Shown piece after piece: positions 52,300-63,103 of a stretch of 64,000 bases of DNA. Origin of the DNA: Bremia lactucae (taxonomy: Eukaryota; Oomycota; Peronosporomycetes; Peronosporales; Peronosporaceae); the NCBI RefSeq assembly GCF_004359215.1, contig NW_027152062.1, forward strand, positions 384,236 through 448,235, in the 5' to 3' direction. Every line of letters starts with the position of its first letter. The stretch's first letter is position 1. A program made the position numbers and the translations under genes. The notes beneath the pieces are model-generated. The model ran no database searches. It was given only the letters and a program-made list of their open reading frames with translations, and was not told the DNA's origin.

Positions 52300-53420
52300 T
52301 AAGCACCGCCTTCGGTGCTTCTCAGCACCCATCTTATTTCTTCTTTAAAAGATTGGATAACGACCGAGCCTTTCCAGCATAAGTTTTCGCTCTACTTGTG
52401 CAAGTAGCTGGCTATCGTAGCAACTGACGCAAATTCCTTTGGGTTTAAAAAACAGACCATACAAATATGGCTTCAACCTTAGCAGGATCTGCTCTAAGAC
52501 TTAGCTTCCCAATGAAGCATTCTGAGAGGGAATTTCTTCGGCACCGAAAATTCATTTTAAGGCGTTGGCATACAACTTATTTGAGCGCATGCACTCGAGC
52601 ACGGCTGGCAAAATGGGCTACGTGGTCTTCCGTATCGGACCGACCCTGCTTCGCACGACTATGGGCAAAAATGTCATCAAAGTAAGCATGCGCATAACCT
52701 TAATGAGGATGGAACAGTTGCGGCACTTAACGATTATAAGTAGCGGGGGTATTGGAAAGCCCTTGTGAAAATTACCAACAACTCCCTTAGCATGCCGCTT
52801 GGGGATGCTAACCGCTGTAAAGGAATGTCACTAGCTCGCATAAGCGGCTGATAATTATTATCGACAAAGTCGAGCGAACTGTACATTGTTCATCTCACCA
52901 TATTGTTCTGTAGAACGTCTTTTCTAGGATTGAGTGTCTGTGCTAGAAGATAGCAGCATTAAGCATATTATAAGCATGCACAACGCGCCAATTAGCATTT
53001 GGCTTTTTGACATAGAACGTTGCAGTCGAATGGGGAGATTTACTCTCGGGTACCACGACATCCTCGTGCTTAGCGCGGAAGAAGTAGTCAACGGTGTCAC
53101 ATTGTTCCTTTATTAAAGATCATAGTCAGATAACACAACATTTAGTTCCAGAGACCAAGTCAATCTCATGACGTCAACCTCTATCAGGAGGTTACACATA
53201 CGAAGGATTTTGACACGCTACATCTTGATTTTCCTTTACGAAGAAAATTAATGGATCAGTGGTATCTTTAAGGATCGATGATCCACTCCACGCGAAGTGC
53301 CGCCTTCGTATCCTCAAGAACAGCTCCATCCAGAAGCGACGATGAGTTTTACTCAGTGTATGGGCGAATGACCACCATCTTCGATAAGTTATCAGCCTTG
53401 AGGGCCTGGCCAAACTCATC
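52300..53420 (-). pseudogene. Reverse transcriptase of C3
   Basis: On the minus strand the N-terminal blocks (53420-53190) correspond to the C1 segment beginning ECGRAFKAGDLS, and the palm region keeps AYFDDIFAHSRAKQGRSD with YFDD at 52673-52684. Frames shift several times between blocks. Both catalytic aspartates are preserved, although the gene is broken. Confidence 0.65.
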
Positions 53421-53459
53421 CACAGACAATTTATCTTGCTCTAAAAGAGCGTGTAGAGA

Positions 53460-53714
53460 TTAAATAGCATCAAGGCTAATATCACCATCAACGTTGACAG
53501 TACATGTATAGCTGCTCGCTATTACACTGTGTGACGTGACAGGGTTAATCATGATGCCAAATGCACGGAGCAAATCTCGATCAATGACCATAGCATCTTG
53601 ACTGTCTTCCATCACTTGAAAGCGGTGCGTGATAACTAAATCAGCCTTTAGCTTGGGAACACTACTCGTCAAATCGTGGCCTATGGTTGCAAACACCGTC
53701 GTCGGTTGTGGCAC
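53460..53714 (-). pseudogene. Protease-like end of a family D element
   Basis: 84 residues. It contains DAMVIDRDLLRAFGIMINP, typical of the C-terminal part of retropepsins in gypsy elements (I-x-G-R-D-L-L pattern, here IDRDLL). The active site DSG would lie upstream near 53750-53830 (LETGASRS-like, degenerate). It is followed directly by family C3 RT, so the fusion point at about 53455 joins two families. Confidence 0.5.
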
Positions 53715-54117
53715 CCGTCGTACCCAGGATTGGTACTGGCAAGCCCAAGTAACTTGCTAACGACACTTCGTGAGGCACCAGTTTCCAACAGAGCTGCGAA
53801 GTTTTCTTTGTCATGACGAAGTCGCACGGTAATGCGCATCAGAGCTGTTGGAACAATGGGCTTTTGCTGGACTAGTCCGATCAGCTTTCACTCGTCTTCG
53901 CTGCTGATGTCGTCCTCATTGAATACATTTAAGTGCTAATCTTGATCAATTTCGACTTCCAGCTGCTTGTGCTCCTCCATTTCCTTCTTGAGGAAATCAC
54001 TTGCATTGTGCGATCTTATTTTTGATGAGAGCACCCCTTATCGCCTCCATCCGACTTTAGAGTTGGTCTTGTTCCTTCCTTCTTGCTCTTGTTGTGTTGT
54101 CCACTCTTTTAACACTC

Positions 54118-54717
54118 TTACCTTCGCTGCGATGTCCTTCGCGGCGACTGTATTCCTCTATGCGGCCTCTGAAAGGTCAACGCCCTTCGCGTGCAGCGGG
54201 CACCTTGTGCAGTCGCTCTTGTTTCTCTAGTCGCGAGAAATAAAGCATCATTTCGTTCAGTGTATCGTGTGTTACACATGCAGCTGCAAGCTTGTCTTGC
54301 CCTGCAATCGGCATCCGCTTGAAGTAGAGGCGCATCTGCACAATCTCGAATCACTTCGGCATTTTCAGGAAGCTCTGCAAAGAAGCGAACATTCTCGCGC
54401 AGAAGCTGAGAGAAAATGACACTTTCATTTTGTTGCTTGGTCGTCGTCCAAAGCTCGTGGTCCAGAACGTCGCTAAACCCTTCTGTCATGAGAAACAAAC
54501 CCACGGCTGTATAGAATAGGTCAAAAGACCATGTTTCAGATTTTGCTTCAGCCACCAACAGGTCTACATAATGGGCAAGGTCCCCTTCAATGAGCGCAAT
54601 CAAGTTGAGGATCTTTTGTTCTTCGTTCCATCTCTTCTTCTTGGCGAGACTCTGGAATTCGCGACTCCACTTCAGAAAGCTACGCGGACTTCCACCCTTG
54701 AACTTTCGCATCTTCAC
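54118..54717 (-). pseudogene. Gag of family D
   Basis: The frame starts MKMRKFKGGSPRSFLKWSRE and continues EEQKILNLIALIEGDLAHYV. It contains the capsid-like helices of Ty3-type gags and a stretch with spaced cysteines (ACSCMC). 199 residues are open, an unusually intact piece for this window. The C-terminal part degenerates into basic sequence. It would build the particle. Confidence 0.65.
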
Positions 54718-54889
54718 TTATAGGGTCTCCGCAGGGATGCCATCTGTGGCTGGCGAAATTATAACCGTATTGGTGAGGAAGTCGTCACCATCGTGTCGGC
54801 CCATTTTGGATGGGGATTGATTCTCTTCTGTCCGATTCGGATTTGATAAATCAAAATGACAAGCCCTTGGCTAGCGGAGGGGCTATAGG

Positions 54890-55016
54890 CTCCGCAGGTC
54901 TTGTTCGTAAGGCTTGTGGAGTTGTTGGTTAAGTCAGAAATAATTAAAAAGGTAGTAAGGCGTATCGTGCTTAAACTAACGGCTTCATACTACGTCAATT
55001 GTCTTGTCAACTAACA
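54890..55016 (-). repeat. Possible short LTR of family D
   Basis: On the minus strand a TGTTAGTTGACAAG start at 55016 lies 75 bp after the end of D pol and about 300 bp before D gag, as expected for an LTR shared by two tandem copies. There is no second copy in the window to confirm it, and the end is not defined. Confidence 0.3.
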
Positions 55017-55742
55017 TTTTCCAACGTCGCCAAATGTCTAATTCCATCCATCATGTGGCATGTAATACTCCCGCCATGAAGCACGAGGCTTTAGCACTGA
55101 AAGACACGACGAGCGCCGACTTGTTCAGTCGACACGCCCTTGTCGATCGTCACCGTTCCATTCGGGTGGACTGTCTGGATAGCATTAGGTCCACTTGAAA
55201 CTGCATGGGTTTTGGCTCGAAAGTGTTTAGGAACACGGAGCATGACGTGATCACCGCTCTTGTAGAAATTTTCCAATCGATTGCTTTTCTCACGATCGTT
55301 GTCGAAGAGTATCGCTTCGAAGTGACGCTTGGAGAGATAGCTCCAATTGGCCTCGTAAAGACGCCGGGCTATTATATCTATACCAAAAAGTACTTGACAT
55401 GGTGACGCATTTAAAATGCTATGAAAACTGGAGCGAACAGAAAATGCAGCGTAGTAAAGTCGACACCCTCGTAGCAGCGAATAATGTTCATGATCTCGAA
55501 GTGAGACTTCTCACAAATATCGTTCGCTTGAGGGTTCTTGGATGTGATCGGCTTAGCTGCGATGCCTTAACTGCTCAAAAGTCCCTGAAGTTCGGCACCT
55601 GTAACCTCTGTCCCTTGGTCATGAATAACTTCACGTAGACGAGATTATCGAAACAGCTATCCTCGATCAAAGCTCTTGGGAGAGGTGAGTGACAATTTGC
55701 TGGTTTGGACGCCAACTTCAAGCCACGGTGTAGCATGATCAA

Positions 55743-56475
55743 TCATAGTGATCCCGTTGCTTCGTCTTCGTAGGGTCCAATGAAATCGACATGTACCACA
55801 TCAAATGGATTCGAGCTCTTGCAAGTTCTGGGTGGTAGAAGACCATAGTCTTGTTTTCCACCATGAACCTTGGCACGCTTGCATACCAAACACGTCTTGA
55901 TTACTCGCGCAATTGTAGACTCCATGCTTGGCCAGTACAAGATCGGGCGCATGGTCTTGTAGAGTCTCTCATGAGCTGGATGCCCAGGCGTCTCATGGTA
56001 CCAGTGCACTAAGTCTTCGCGAAGCTTCGGAGGGACAATTACACGTCTCTGGTAGGTTACCAAGGTACACCCGAGAAGAGGTAATAGCTGATAATCGGGG
56101 TTGTTGGAGCGCGAAATACATGAAGACTTGATTATCTGAATCATTGGGTCTGTGGCCAAAGTACCGGATCGCGCATGACACACTTAGGGGTTTCCCTGAT
56201 GAGCAAATCTCATCGATTAGGGATACATTATCTGCTTTCATGGCCTGAAAGCGCATTTCCGAGAAGGCGTCTGCTCCAATGTTTTTATCTCCCTTGATGT
56301 AGTGCATCGACAAGTTGTACTCAGACAGATGCAATTTCCAGCGCTTTACCCGCATTTTTGTTTCCGTGGGGTAGATGAGGTTTTTGGGATCCGTATGGAC
56401 CACAAACGAAAACCCGAGGAGCATTGTCCGGTACTCACGGAGAATCCCGACAATCGATGGCAACTCCAGTTCCAT
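55743..56475 (-). pseudogene. RNase H and integrase start of family D
   Basis: 56475-55993: ILREYRTMLLGFSFVVHTDP, then MRVKRWKLHLSEYNLSMHYI and GDKNIGADAFSE. 56183-55743: WYHETPGHPAHERLYKTMRP, then CLVCKRAKVHGGKQ (HHCC zinc-binding domain; the first His position is uncertain) and FDVVHVDFIGPYE (first catalytic aspartate). The two frames overlap between 55993 and 56183, so a frameshift separates them. Confidence 0.65.
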
Positions 56476-56598
56476 TGTTGTAGTTGCGCTGGTGTTTGGT
56501 AAGTGATCGAGAGTGACACGCTAAGATTTTGAGCTTTTGCATATTTATACCCCCAACTTGTGTCCCATTGGCATCCGCATACACGAGGAATAGCTTTT

Positions 56599-57180
56599 TC
56601 AAGTCGGGAAATAGAGAAGTACTGCTTCTGCTAATGCTTTTTGTATGTCCCGGAATGCCTTAGTGTCTGTAGGATTCCACGTAAAGGGAACCTTCGTGCT
56701 TGTCAAGCGTTGAAGAGGCTGGCATAACGCTTTCTTGTTTAGTACCATATCCCGATAGTAATTGATCATGCCCAGAAACCGCCTTAGCTTTTTCTTGTCA
56801 CGCGGGACCGCAATCTGTTGTATCGCTTGAATATTTTTTGCTTGTGGATTGATCACTTCCGCGGTCAGCGTGTAGCCGAGATAATCCACTTCCGATCTAA
56901 GAATGTGGCATTTTTCCGTTTAATGTGACATCATATTTGTTCTATCGCTTCAACACCACCCGGAGATGCTCGAGGTGATCGAATTTGTTACTTAAAGGCA
57001 CCAAAAGATCATTTAGGTATACAACAGCGAAGTTCATATCACCAAAATTCTTCTCCATGGCGCATCGCGTCTCGCCGTATTCGACTTTAGTCCCTGCTGT
57101 TTCGATGGTGAGACAATACACCTCATAGAGGTCGGAACGTCAAATTTTCCCAATTTTACAGGTTTTTCATCGTAGCTTGC
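56599..57180 (-). pseudogene. Family D RT with YLND in place of YxDD
   Basis: The minus strand reads EKNFGDMNFAVVYLNDLLVP. The first catalytic aspartate of the YxDD box is Asn (codons at 57008-57019). After frame changes, 56889-56599 reads MDYLGYTLTAEVINPQAKNI, then LRRFLGMINYYRDMV. The loss of a metal-binding aspartate alone would abolish polymerisation. Confidence 0.7.
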
Positions 57181-57599
57181 TCTAAACAAGAGCTGATGTT
57201 CAACTCAACATCCATTGAGGAGTAACATAACTCAAAAACTCGTCATCCAGTGAGCGTTTACGTGTCACTTCTCGTGCATCTAAGAAATACACCCTTGATG
57301 ACTCGACCGTAGGCCCACAATGCTTGTAGCATTCACTGATTCGTTATCACAACGAGTCTTACTCGACGGAGTAAGTCAACAGATAATGAGCCGCGGTCAC
57401 GAATAGTGCTTTCAGCATTAGAGTTTATTAAATCAGACATTCCAATGTCTAACACACTGACAGATTTTGACAGTGACTCACGCCAATAACGCTGATGTTG
57501 GCTAGCGAAGGTGGGTTCATGACTCTCCAAAGCTTCGCTAGGAACATTGCACGTGGCGCCTAAGGTCTAAGACCTCCATTCAATACATGGCTCATAGCG

Positions 57600-57890
57600 T
57601 TCAAGCCAGGCCATACCAAAGACTAGATCATATCTTGAGTCCAGGTTAAGGACATGAAAGCGTTCCATAACTGTCAAAATCAAAAAAATATGTACCTAAG
57701 CTCAATAGAATGTAGGTACGGTGACATGACTCCCAGTCGCTAGCGAACAGTGGTTATATCACCTTCATGCGCTTTCAGAGCCTCAGCATATCGCTTATTT
57801 TTTCGAGAAAACGACGTCGAGCATAACTACAAGATGCTTCTAAGTCAATTACAATTGACCATGGCTTATCGAAGACCTTAGTAGTCGTCC
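57600..57890 (-). pseudogene. Protease of C2, active site DSG changed to DLE
   Basis: The minus strand reads PWSIVIDLEASCSYARRRF where C1 has PWSILIDSGASCNY. The Ser-Gly following the catalytic Asp are replaced by Leu-Glu. RYDLVFGMAWLE follows near 57610. Inactive. Confidence 0.6.
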
Positions 57891-58608
57891 TTGCGACTAA
57901 CAAGCCGGAATTGTATTTACGCTGCGTGCTGTTTAGCACATTGCAATTTGGTGCTAGGCTCTGTTGAGCCTTACCTCCTAGAGAGCAGAATTTGTATCGG
58001 CGTTTTTCTGCACCGTACCAGATCGCTGGTATGAAGTGGGGTTATATTTTTGCTCTTTTGAGCTTTGTGCGAATTGGCAACGGACAGCCCGGACGCAAGT
58101 GCTTAATACTCCGGCACAAATAACATCGATGCATGTATCTTTGCTGTTCCACAGCTTGAAGCTCTCTTCTCGTTCCTCAACGAGGCTTAGATCCATGGGT
58201 TTCTTACATTAGACAAACCCGAAGTTCTCGAAGAACTTATACGCATTCCAGCGTACTAGCGCGAGAGGGCATAAACTCCAACTCCGCGCCTTACGCCATG
58301 GCAGCCGCCACTTTAAAAGTAGCGGGATGGGATCGGTATGATTCCGTCCGGGCAACGCCCTCATTGAGACCCCATAACGACAATTACTAAAATAACTTCT
58401 TGCACCGGTTCTTGACGCATAGCGGCGATAAGAGTTCTAATTTCTCGGACATAGTCCCCTAGGGGTCCGTTTTTTACTGACGAGACGCTAAGTTTCGTGA
58501 TCGCGTGCAAAAAGCATGATCAGACGGTGCAAGCATGCCAGTCATTTGCTGTTTTATTGAATCCACCGCGTGAAATGCATCGTCTATAGACGTGCTTCAT
58601 GTGAGTGC

Positions 58609-58980
58609 TCACTCACAAGCTCTACAACGAGCTTGAAAATAGCCATGACCACCTTCTGTTGTTCCGTTAAGAACAGAGGCTATGACCATTTCCATATACT
58701 TGATCCAAAAAAGGAGATTTTCTTCCTCTTTGCCCTCATATGTCCTAACATTGACAGCAAGACGGCGAGCCTTAGACTTCAGATCAGATACAGAAATGCA
58801 CCGAGTCGGCATAGATGCCGCTAATTGGTCCTGGACCTGTCCGATAAGGGGGGATTCAGATTGCATAAAGGATTCAGCCTTGCATCCACAACCTCTGGGC
58901 CCTAAGAAATAATGAATTTTATTGTGATCTAGCCCAAACAAAGTTTTGAGCTTCTCAAACGCTGCGCATTTCGCCTTTGA
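58609..58980 (-). pseudogene. Gag of C2
   Basis: It reads LFGLDHNKIHYFLGPRGC, then PTRCISVSDLKSKARRLAVN and FWIKYMEMVI. It parallels C1 6050-6350 and shows the residue replaced by a stop in C1. The frame is open to 58609, then lost. Confidence 0.6.
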
Positions 58981-59052
58981 AAAGTTCTAGGCAAGTATCG
59001 AATTCAGCAGAGGCTTAGTCTTATTAAGACCCAGGCTTGATTTGACTACAAG

Positions 59053-59540
59053 TGTTACTAGGTGTGGCGAAGCTGCCTCACTCCTTAAGTTAGAGGAAGA
59101 CTAATAGAATCAAACGATCACTTAGTTCAAAGGAACTAATAAGTGTAATAGCTCGGTGAGTCGTATTAGCTCGTAGAGCTTCAGGAATTCTAGTTCAAAG
59201 CAGTGGCTCGTAGAACCAAGTGGGAAATAGTGTCCGAGAGTATATACCTTAGGAAGGCTTATCACTCTCACCGATCGTAGCTCAAGCCTAAGAAAGGCAC
59301 TACACACTTTAACATCAAAGGGAATCTGAACTTAATGGAATGTTTAAAATATAAACCCACCCTTGTTACATTTAAAGCAGATTTCGTTCACTAGAACTTT
59401 ATCTGGTGGCAGTGACTCGTATTTCCCACAATAAATTGGATTTTAATATACTACATTTTTAAAAGGAAGAAAAGGATAACAATCCATATGTGAATTGTAC
59501 AACATTAACGGTTTTTATAACCGAAGTTTGCCCCATTACA
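59053..59540 (-). repeat. 5' LTR of C2 (488 bp)
   Basis: On the minus strand it starts TGTAATGGGGCAAAC and ends CACACCTAGTAACA. It is close in length to the C1 5' LTR (493 bp). The central hairpin of C1 is not conserved here. Confidence 0.75.
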
Positions 59541-60289
59541 CAAGGCTTCCCAGCCTAAAGCAGCAAATCGTTTCTTCTTGCCTGTCTTCAAAACGCTCTC
59601 GTATATAGTGGAAGACGAGCAGGAGTGGTAGTCCACCAAAATCTCTGGAAGTGGTGAGACTACCTCGTGGAACTGTTTTCCTTAAGTTCGACAGAAATAA
59701 AATCCATTCCATTTCTAAGAAATTTACTATTTTTTAGTTAATCTAAGACGTGCTGAAGCACATCAGCTAACGATATCTTCGCTATCTTCTCTTCGACGGC
59801 CTCGAAGGCCCGTCATTTTAAAACGGGACTGATCCAGGTCACTTTTTTTGACGTGCCGTCCTTAGTTATCTAGCACTCGTTTACCAAGTCACAATGACCT
59901 TGATCTGGAAGTGGGTGCCGTTACTATTGCGGCTAACGCAACGTTTTTAACCGCACCAGGTTGCGCCGGTTCTTGCGACGTAAAACTTCTTGTCAGCTCG
60001 CTATGAACTGCCTAGGCTCGCGGCTCTATGCAGAACCTTAAAATGCAGGACTTTTTGTTATCGTCCTACTGATAACACCAGTCTCTTCGGGCTGGATAGG
60101 ACCTTGAGTCACTTGGCTTCCCGTCGTATAAATTTCAACTACACCATGCTCTAGGCTCTGGATTGGACCTGGCGACGTTTGACATGCCGGTAAGGCACCC
60201 TTAACCTTGTTTGATATGCATAGGCAAAAAAACAATTGCGGATAGACTAGCGTACAGCACAGTTGCTAACTCTACGGAGGACACCGCAA

Positions 60290-60420
60290 AGAATGTGCTC
60301 CTGCGAGACGCCATCCATGGCGTGCCTAGGATGACGTCATACGAACTATCCATACCTAGCCCTCTCTGCAAAAAACGTCAACAAAGCTGACGGGGAGTTC
60401 AACTTGAACTCTCTCAACTT
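60290..60420 (-). pseudogene. Protease fragment of A2
   Basis: The minus strand reads VQVELPVSFVDVFCREG, stop, then LGMDSSYDVILGTPWMASRR in another frame. This matches the second half of a retropepsin (D-x-x-Y-D-V-I-L-G-x-P-W). The active-site half is not readable. Confidence 0.5.
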
Positions 60421-60849
60421 CATCCGTTCGCGAAACGAGCGGTCGTTCTTCCTCGCTTGCCATCCTGGCAAAGGTACTCATAACTCGCCGGTCTCTGGTT
60501 TTAAAAAGCCGCGAGATTTCAAAATTATGTGATGGACTTGAAATCACAAGAAGGGTCATACACCGTCATAGCCTTGTACTAGAGCGCTATAGACAAGCAG
60601 GGCTAAGGCTCGACCTTCTGAGATTTCAGGGAGTATGCTACTCATTTGTTCGATAACTATAAACTTAGGAATAGCTTCAGAATCCGAGTCAAATGGTCAT
60701 CCCGCCCCTACTGCGCTACTGCATTTCCAGGAAGTTTAGTGGTCGATGCCGATGCGTCGCTCACGCTGGTTCCAGCACCAGCAGCTACACTAGCACAGCA
60801 AGCCATCATATCACCGCGCTATGCCAAACTTGTAGCAGAAAACGTCTGC

Positions 60850-61690
60850 GTCGCCCGACTCGATAGAAGTGGCAAACAGGCTTTCGGCGGACGGCTTGCG
60901 TCAAGCGGTTGCCGAGGCACAGTTGTAGGATTGCTCCTCATTCAAGGATAATTGGATTGCCTCTCCCATCGTCGGCGGCACCATTTCAAAAAACGCCTGT
61001 CGCGATGGCCCGCACCGCATTCCGTTCATAAAGGTAAGCAACTTAATGTGTTCTGACATCGGACCCACAGTAATGGATGCCGACGGCGAGCGCTTCTTCT
61101 ACACATCTTACGGCAGTTGCGCTTCAGTGAAGCGCACCTGAAGCAACGTTTCGATTTTCGGCGGCTGATACATGGCGCGAATCGTTGTTGTAAAGATAAC
61201 TCATGAGCGGAACGCATCACTGTCCGCCATAAGCGCCGAGCAAGCCCACTCTGAGGCCTTACCGCATAGTGAAATACGAAATTATCTGGGTGTCGTCTTC
61301 GATGAGCTGCGCCTTACCGCAATTCCCCACGGCTAACAGCCAGTGGACAATCGTGTGAGCTACAATCCAAACAAATGTGGGCGTGTCCATTCGAATGGGC
61401 CCGGCTGATAAGACCGAGCAGAGAGCGTCTCATTAGTCTCGACTATAGCCTCGTTCCAGGCCTGTTTACGCCAAATATAAATTTGAGTCTTAGTAATGGA
61501 CTCCATCGCAGAATGGATACGTGCATCGGAGGCGCCATACAATGTCCGAGCACAAACGCCTCCAACGCAGCAACATGTTTCTCAAAACGACTGACCCAAT
61601 AAATAGCCAAGTCCCTTCGCCAAGTGCTCAGCCACCTCTCGGTGATGTTCGGAGAGGCGGGGAATGAGACCAATCGATATTGAGGCTCAC
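60850..61690 (-). pseudogene. Gag of A2
   Basis: The start codon is GTG at 61690-61688 where A1 has ATG (GTG-AGC-CTC-AAT versus ATG-AGC-CTC-AAC). Readable blocks are SLNIDWSH, SEWACSALMADSDAF (note Trp where A1 has TGA), TIRAMYQPPK, SASITVGPMSEHIKL and TFMNGMRCGPSRQAF. These correspond in order to A1 gag. Multiple frameshifts. Confidence 0.6.
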
Positions 61691-61985
61691 CTTAATGACA
61701 CCCTCAGAAACAGGTCGTGGAAACGACTACTGGTTCCACCAATTGAAGATGGGCATTTCTCAAGCGACCTCGCGCTACGACGCACGCACCTTCGGGGACA
61801 GCGAATAAGCAGTGCAATCGTCTTTCCTCGCTAGCAGTGGTGGCACCTAAGGTGACCTCACCCAACAAACTTGTACTATTTTACAAGTAAAGTAACGATA
61901 GGATTTGAACTCCCCTTTAGAAGTGTGCGGAATGTAAAGGCAATTAGCTCGATACAGTCAGCCTCAAGACTAGTTTGCTTCAGAA

Positions 61986-62489
61986 ACGACTAAACTGTTT
62001 AATTTTTTAGAAGGATGGATGCTTGTTCAACAAAGTCATTTGCTTCAGCTTCAGAAATGATCTGGTATGGCATCTGCGGTCACCGAGAGATCTTTTGCGT
62101 ATTAATACATAGAAGTTAAGCTTTAACCGTCTCTATCATAGCTATTAGTTGACATTAAGGGGTCATCTGAGCTGTGAGAAAACATGCTTCAAGCTTCAGA
62201 GGAAGGCAGGTAATTACAAGCATATCAATTGAGTGACCAATTGCATGTAAACTATTAAATAGAACAATTTTTCCCTGCACTTCTAGCGGCAGCAATGAAG
62301 TCAAAAACAATATAAATATATTTCTTGATGTGGTTTATTTTGTACTCAAGTCTTAAGCGCTGACCGACAAAAACGGTTGGAGAAGGCTCATAGGATTTGT
62401 CACTCATAAGCAAAAGATGCGTCCATTCCAGGTTGAATCAAAATCTCAATAGCGTCAAACTGTAAAGCGGATTGCTTTGTGTGTACATG
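61986..62489. other. 0.5 kb between A2 and A1, nothing recognised
   Basis: AT-rich, no open frame of note and no LTR match. Possibly host sequence or the remainder of an older repeat. Confidence 0.4.
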
Positions 62490-62528
62490 TGTAACGGGCG
62501 AAAGTTGCCGTAATGTTACACAGTCCCC

Positions 62529-62560
62529 GTTAAGTACACTTGGTGTACTTAAGGGGATAG
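62529..62560. promoter_or_regulatory. Hairpin/palindrome in the family A LTR
   Basis: TTAAGTACAC, loop TTG, GTGTACTTAA, flanked by CCCC and GGGG. It is nearly preserved in A4 (about 5292-5320) with one arm reading TTAAGTATAC. Confidence 0.45.
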
Positions 62561-62663
62561 TCAATTACTAAATAATAGTAATTAGACCCAACACTCGGGT
62601 GTGGTGCACATTTGTGACCAACCCTTGTATGTGATGCACATGGGTGCATTCACATTAAAAAAG

Positions 62664-62702
62664 ATGACGCCCAGCGTCATCTGTGATGACGGCTAGCGTC
62701 AT
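62664..62702. promoter_or_regulatory. Two adjacent TGACG-type palindromes in the A1 LTR
   Basis: GATGACGC-CCA-GCGTCATC is followed by GATGACG-GCTAG-CGTCATC. TGACG half sites in inverted pairs resemble bZIP binding sites. A3 has GATGATG...GACGTCATC at the same place. Function inferred. Confidence 0.4.
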
Positions 62703-63103
62703 CCGTTACGCGAGGTATCTAGAAAGATACGCTCGCAATACATATTAAGTGTTATCTATAGAGATGACATTTTTGATTGGTCAAATTAGGTATTTTTATT
62801 TTATGCGATTAAATATAAATCAGTCTAAAACTACTTTCTACTTGGTAAGTGCGCAGAAGGAGCCGGATTATTGCTCCCATGACGACACTTTACTAGTACT
62901 AGAGTACTTAGTGCGTTGGGTGAGGTCGGTAAGGCGCCCACCACAACTACCTCACTACACGCAAGAGAAGCTGGTTAAAACCGCTTCCTGGCTGTGCTAG
63001 GGTGTGTGTCTAAGTAGAGCGTGGCTGCTTTACGACGTTCCCGCCTACACTTGAGCACTTGAAATCCTTCCCACGACCTGCATCTCTGCGTGTGTACGTG
63101 AGG

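Larger units (their letters stand above)
49270..53450 (-). mobile_element. Family C copy C3, truncated, with a local inversion
   Basis: Minus strand in order: RT (53420-52300), RNase H (52250-51494), integrase (51424-50640), then an inverted stretch (50625-49292, plus orientation) carrying the pol C-terminus and the gag-like region. No LTR is found at either end. At the 5' side it abuts a family D protease at about 53455, and at the 3' side another gypsy RT fragment at 49194. Confidence 0.7.
55091..57180 (-). mobile_element. Family D gypsy pol, 3' half
   Basis: Minus strand: RT palm and thumb (57180-56599), RNase H (56475-55993), integrase zinc domain and core start (56183-55743), a degenerate core, and the integrase C-terminus (55276-55091: GDHVMLRVPKHF, then NGTVTIDKGVSTEQVGARR). 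The RT thumb sequence (LRRFLGMINYYRDMV) differs clearly from families B and C, so this is a separate gypsy lineage. Confidence 0.7.
57190..59540 (-). mobile_element. Family C copy C2, 5' part with LTR
   Basis: Minus strand: complete 5' LTR (59540-59053), gag (about 58980-58609), protease (about 57880-57620) and the protease-RT linker (57530-57333). It stops at about 57190, where family D RT begins in the same orientation. RT and later domains of C are missing. Confidence 0.75.
59560..61985 (-). mobile_element. Family A copy A2, gag-protease piece
   Basis: Minus strand: the 3' part of an LTR (about 61985-61860), leader with GTTGGGTGAGGTC, gag (61690-60850), protease (about 60420-60290), then unreadable sequence to 59560, where the C2 LTR starts. 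Homologous to the A1 5' end at 62.5-64 kb but far more decayed. Confidence 0.65.
62490..62960 (+). repeat. 5' LTR of A1
   Basis: It starts TGTAACGGGCGAAAG. The end lies between the GTTGGGTGAGGTC block and CTCACTACA at about 62957, and is not resolved because no 3' LTR is in the window. It carries a 13-14-bp-stem hairpin at about 62529-62560 and two GATGACG-CGTCATC hairpins at 62664-62702. Confidence 0.65.
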
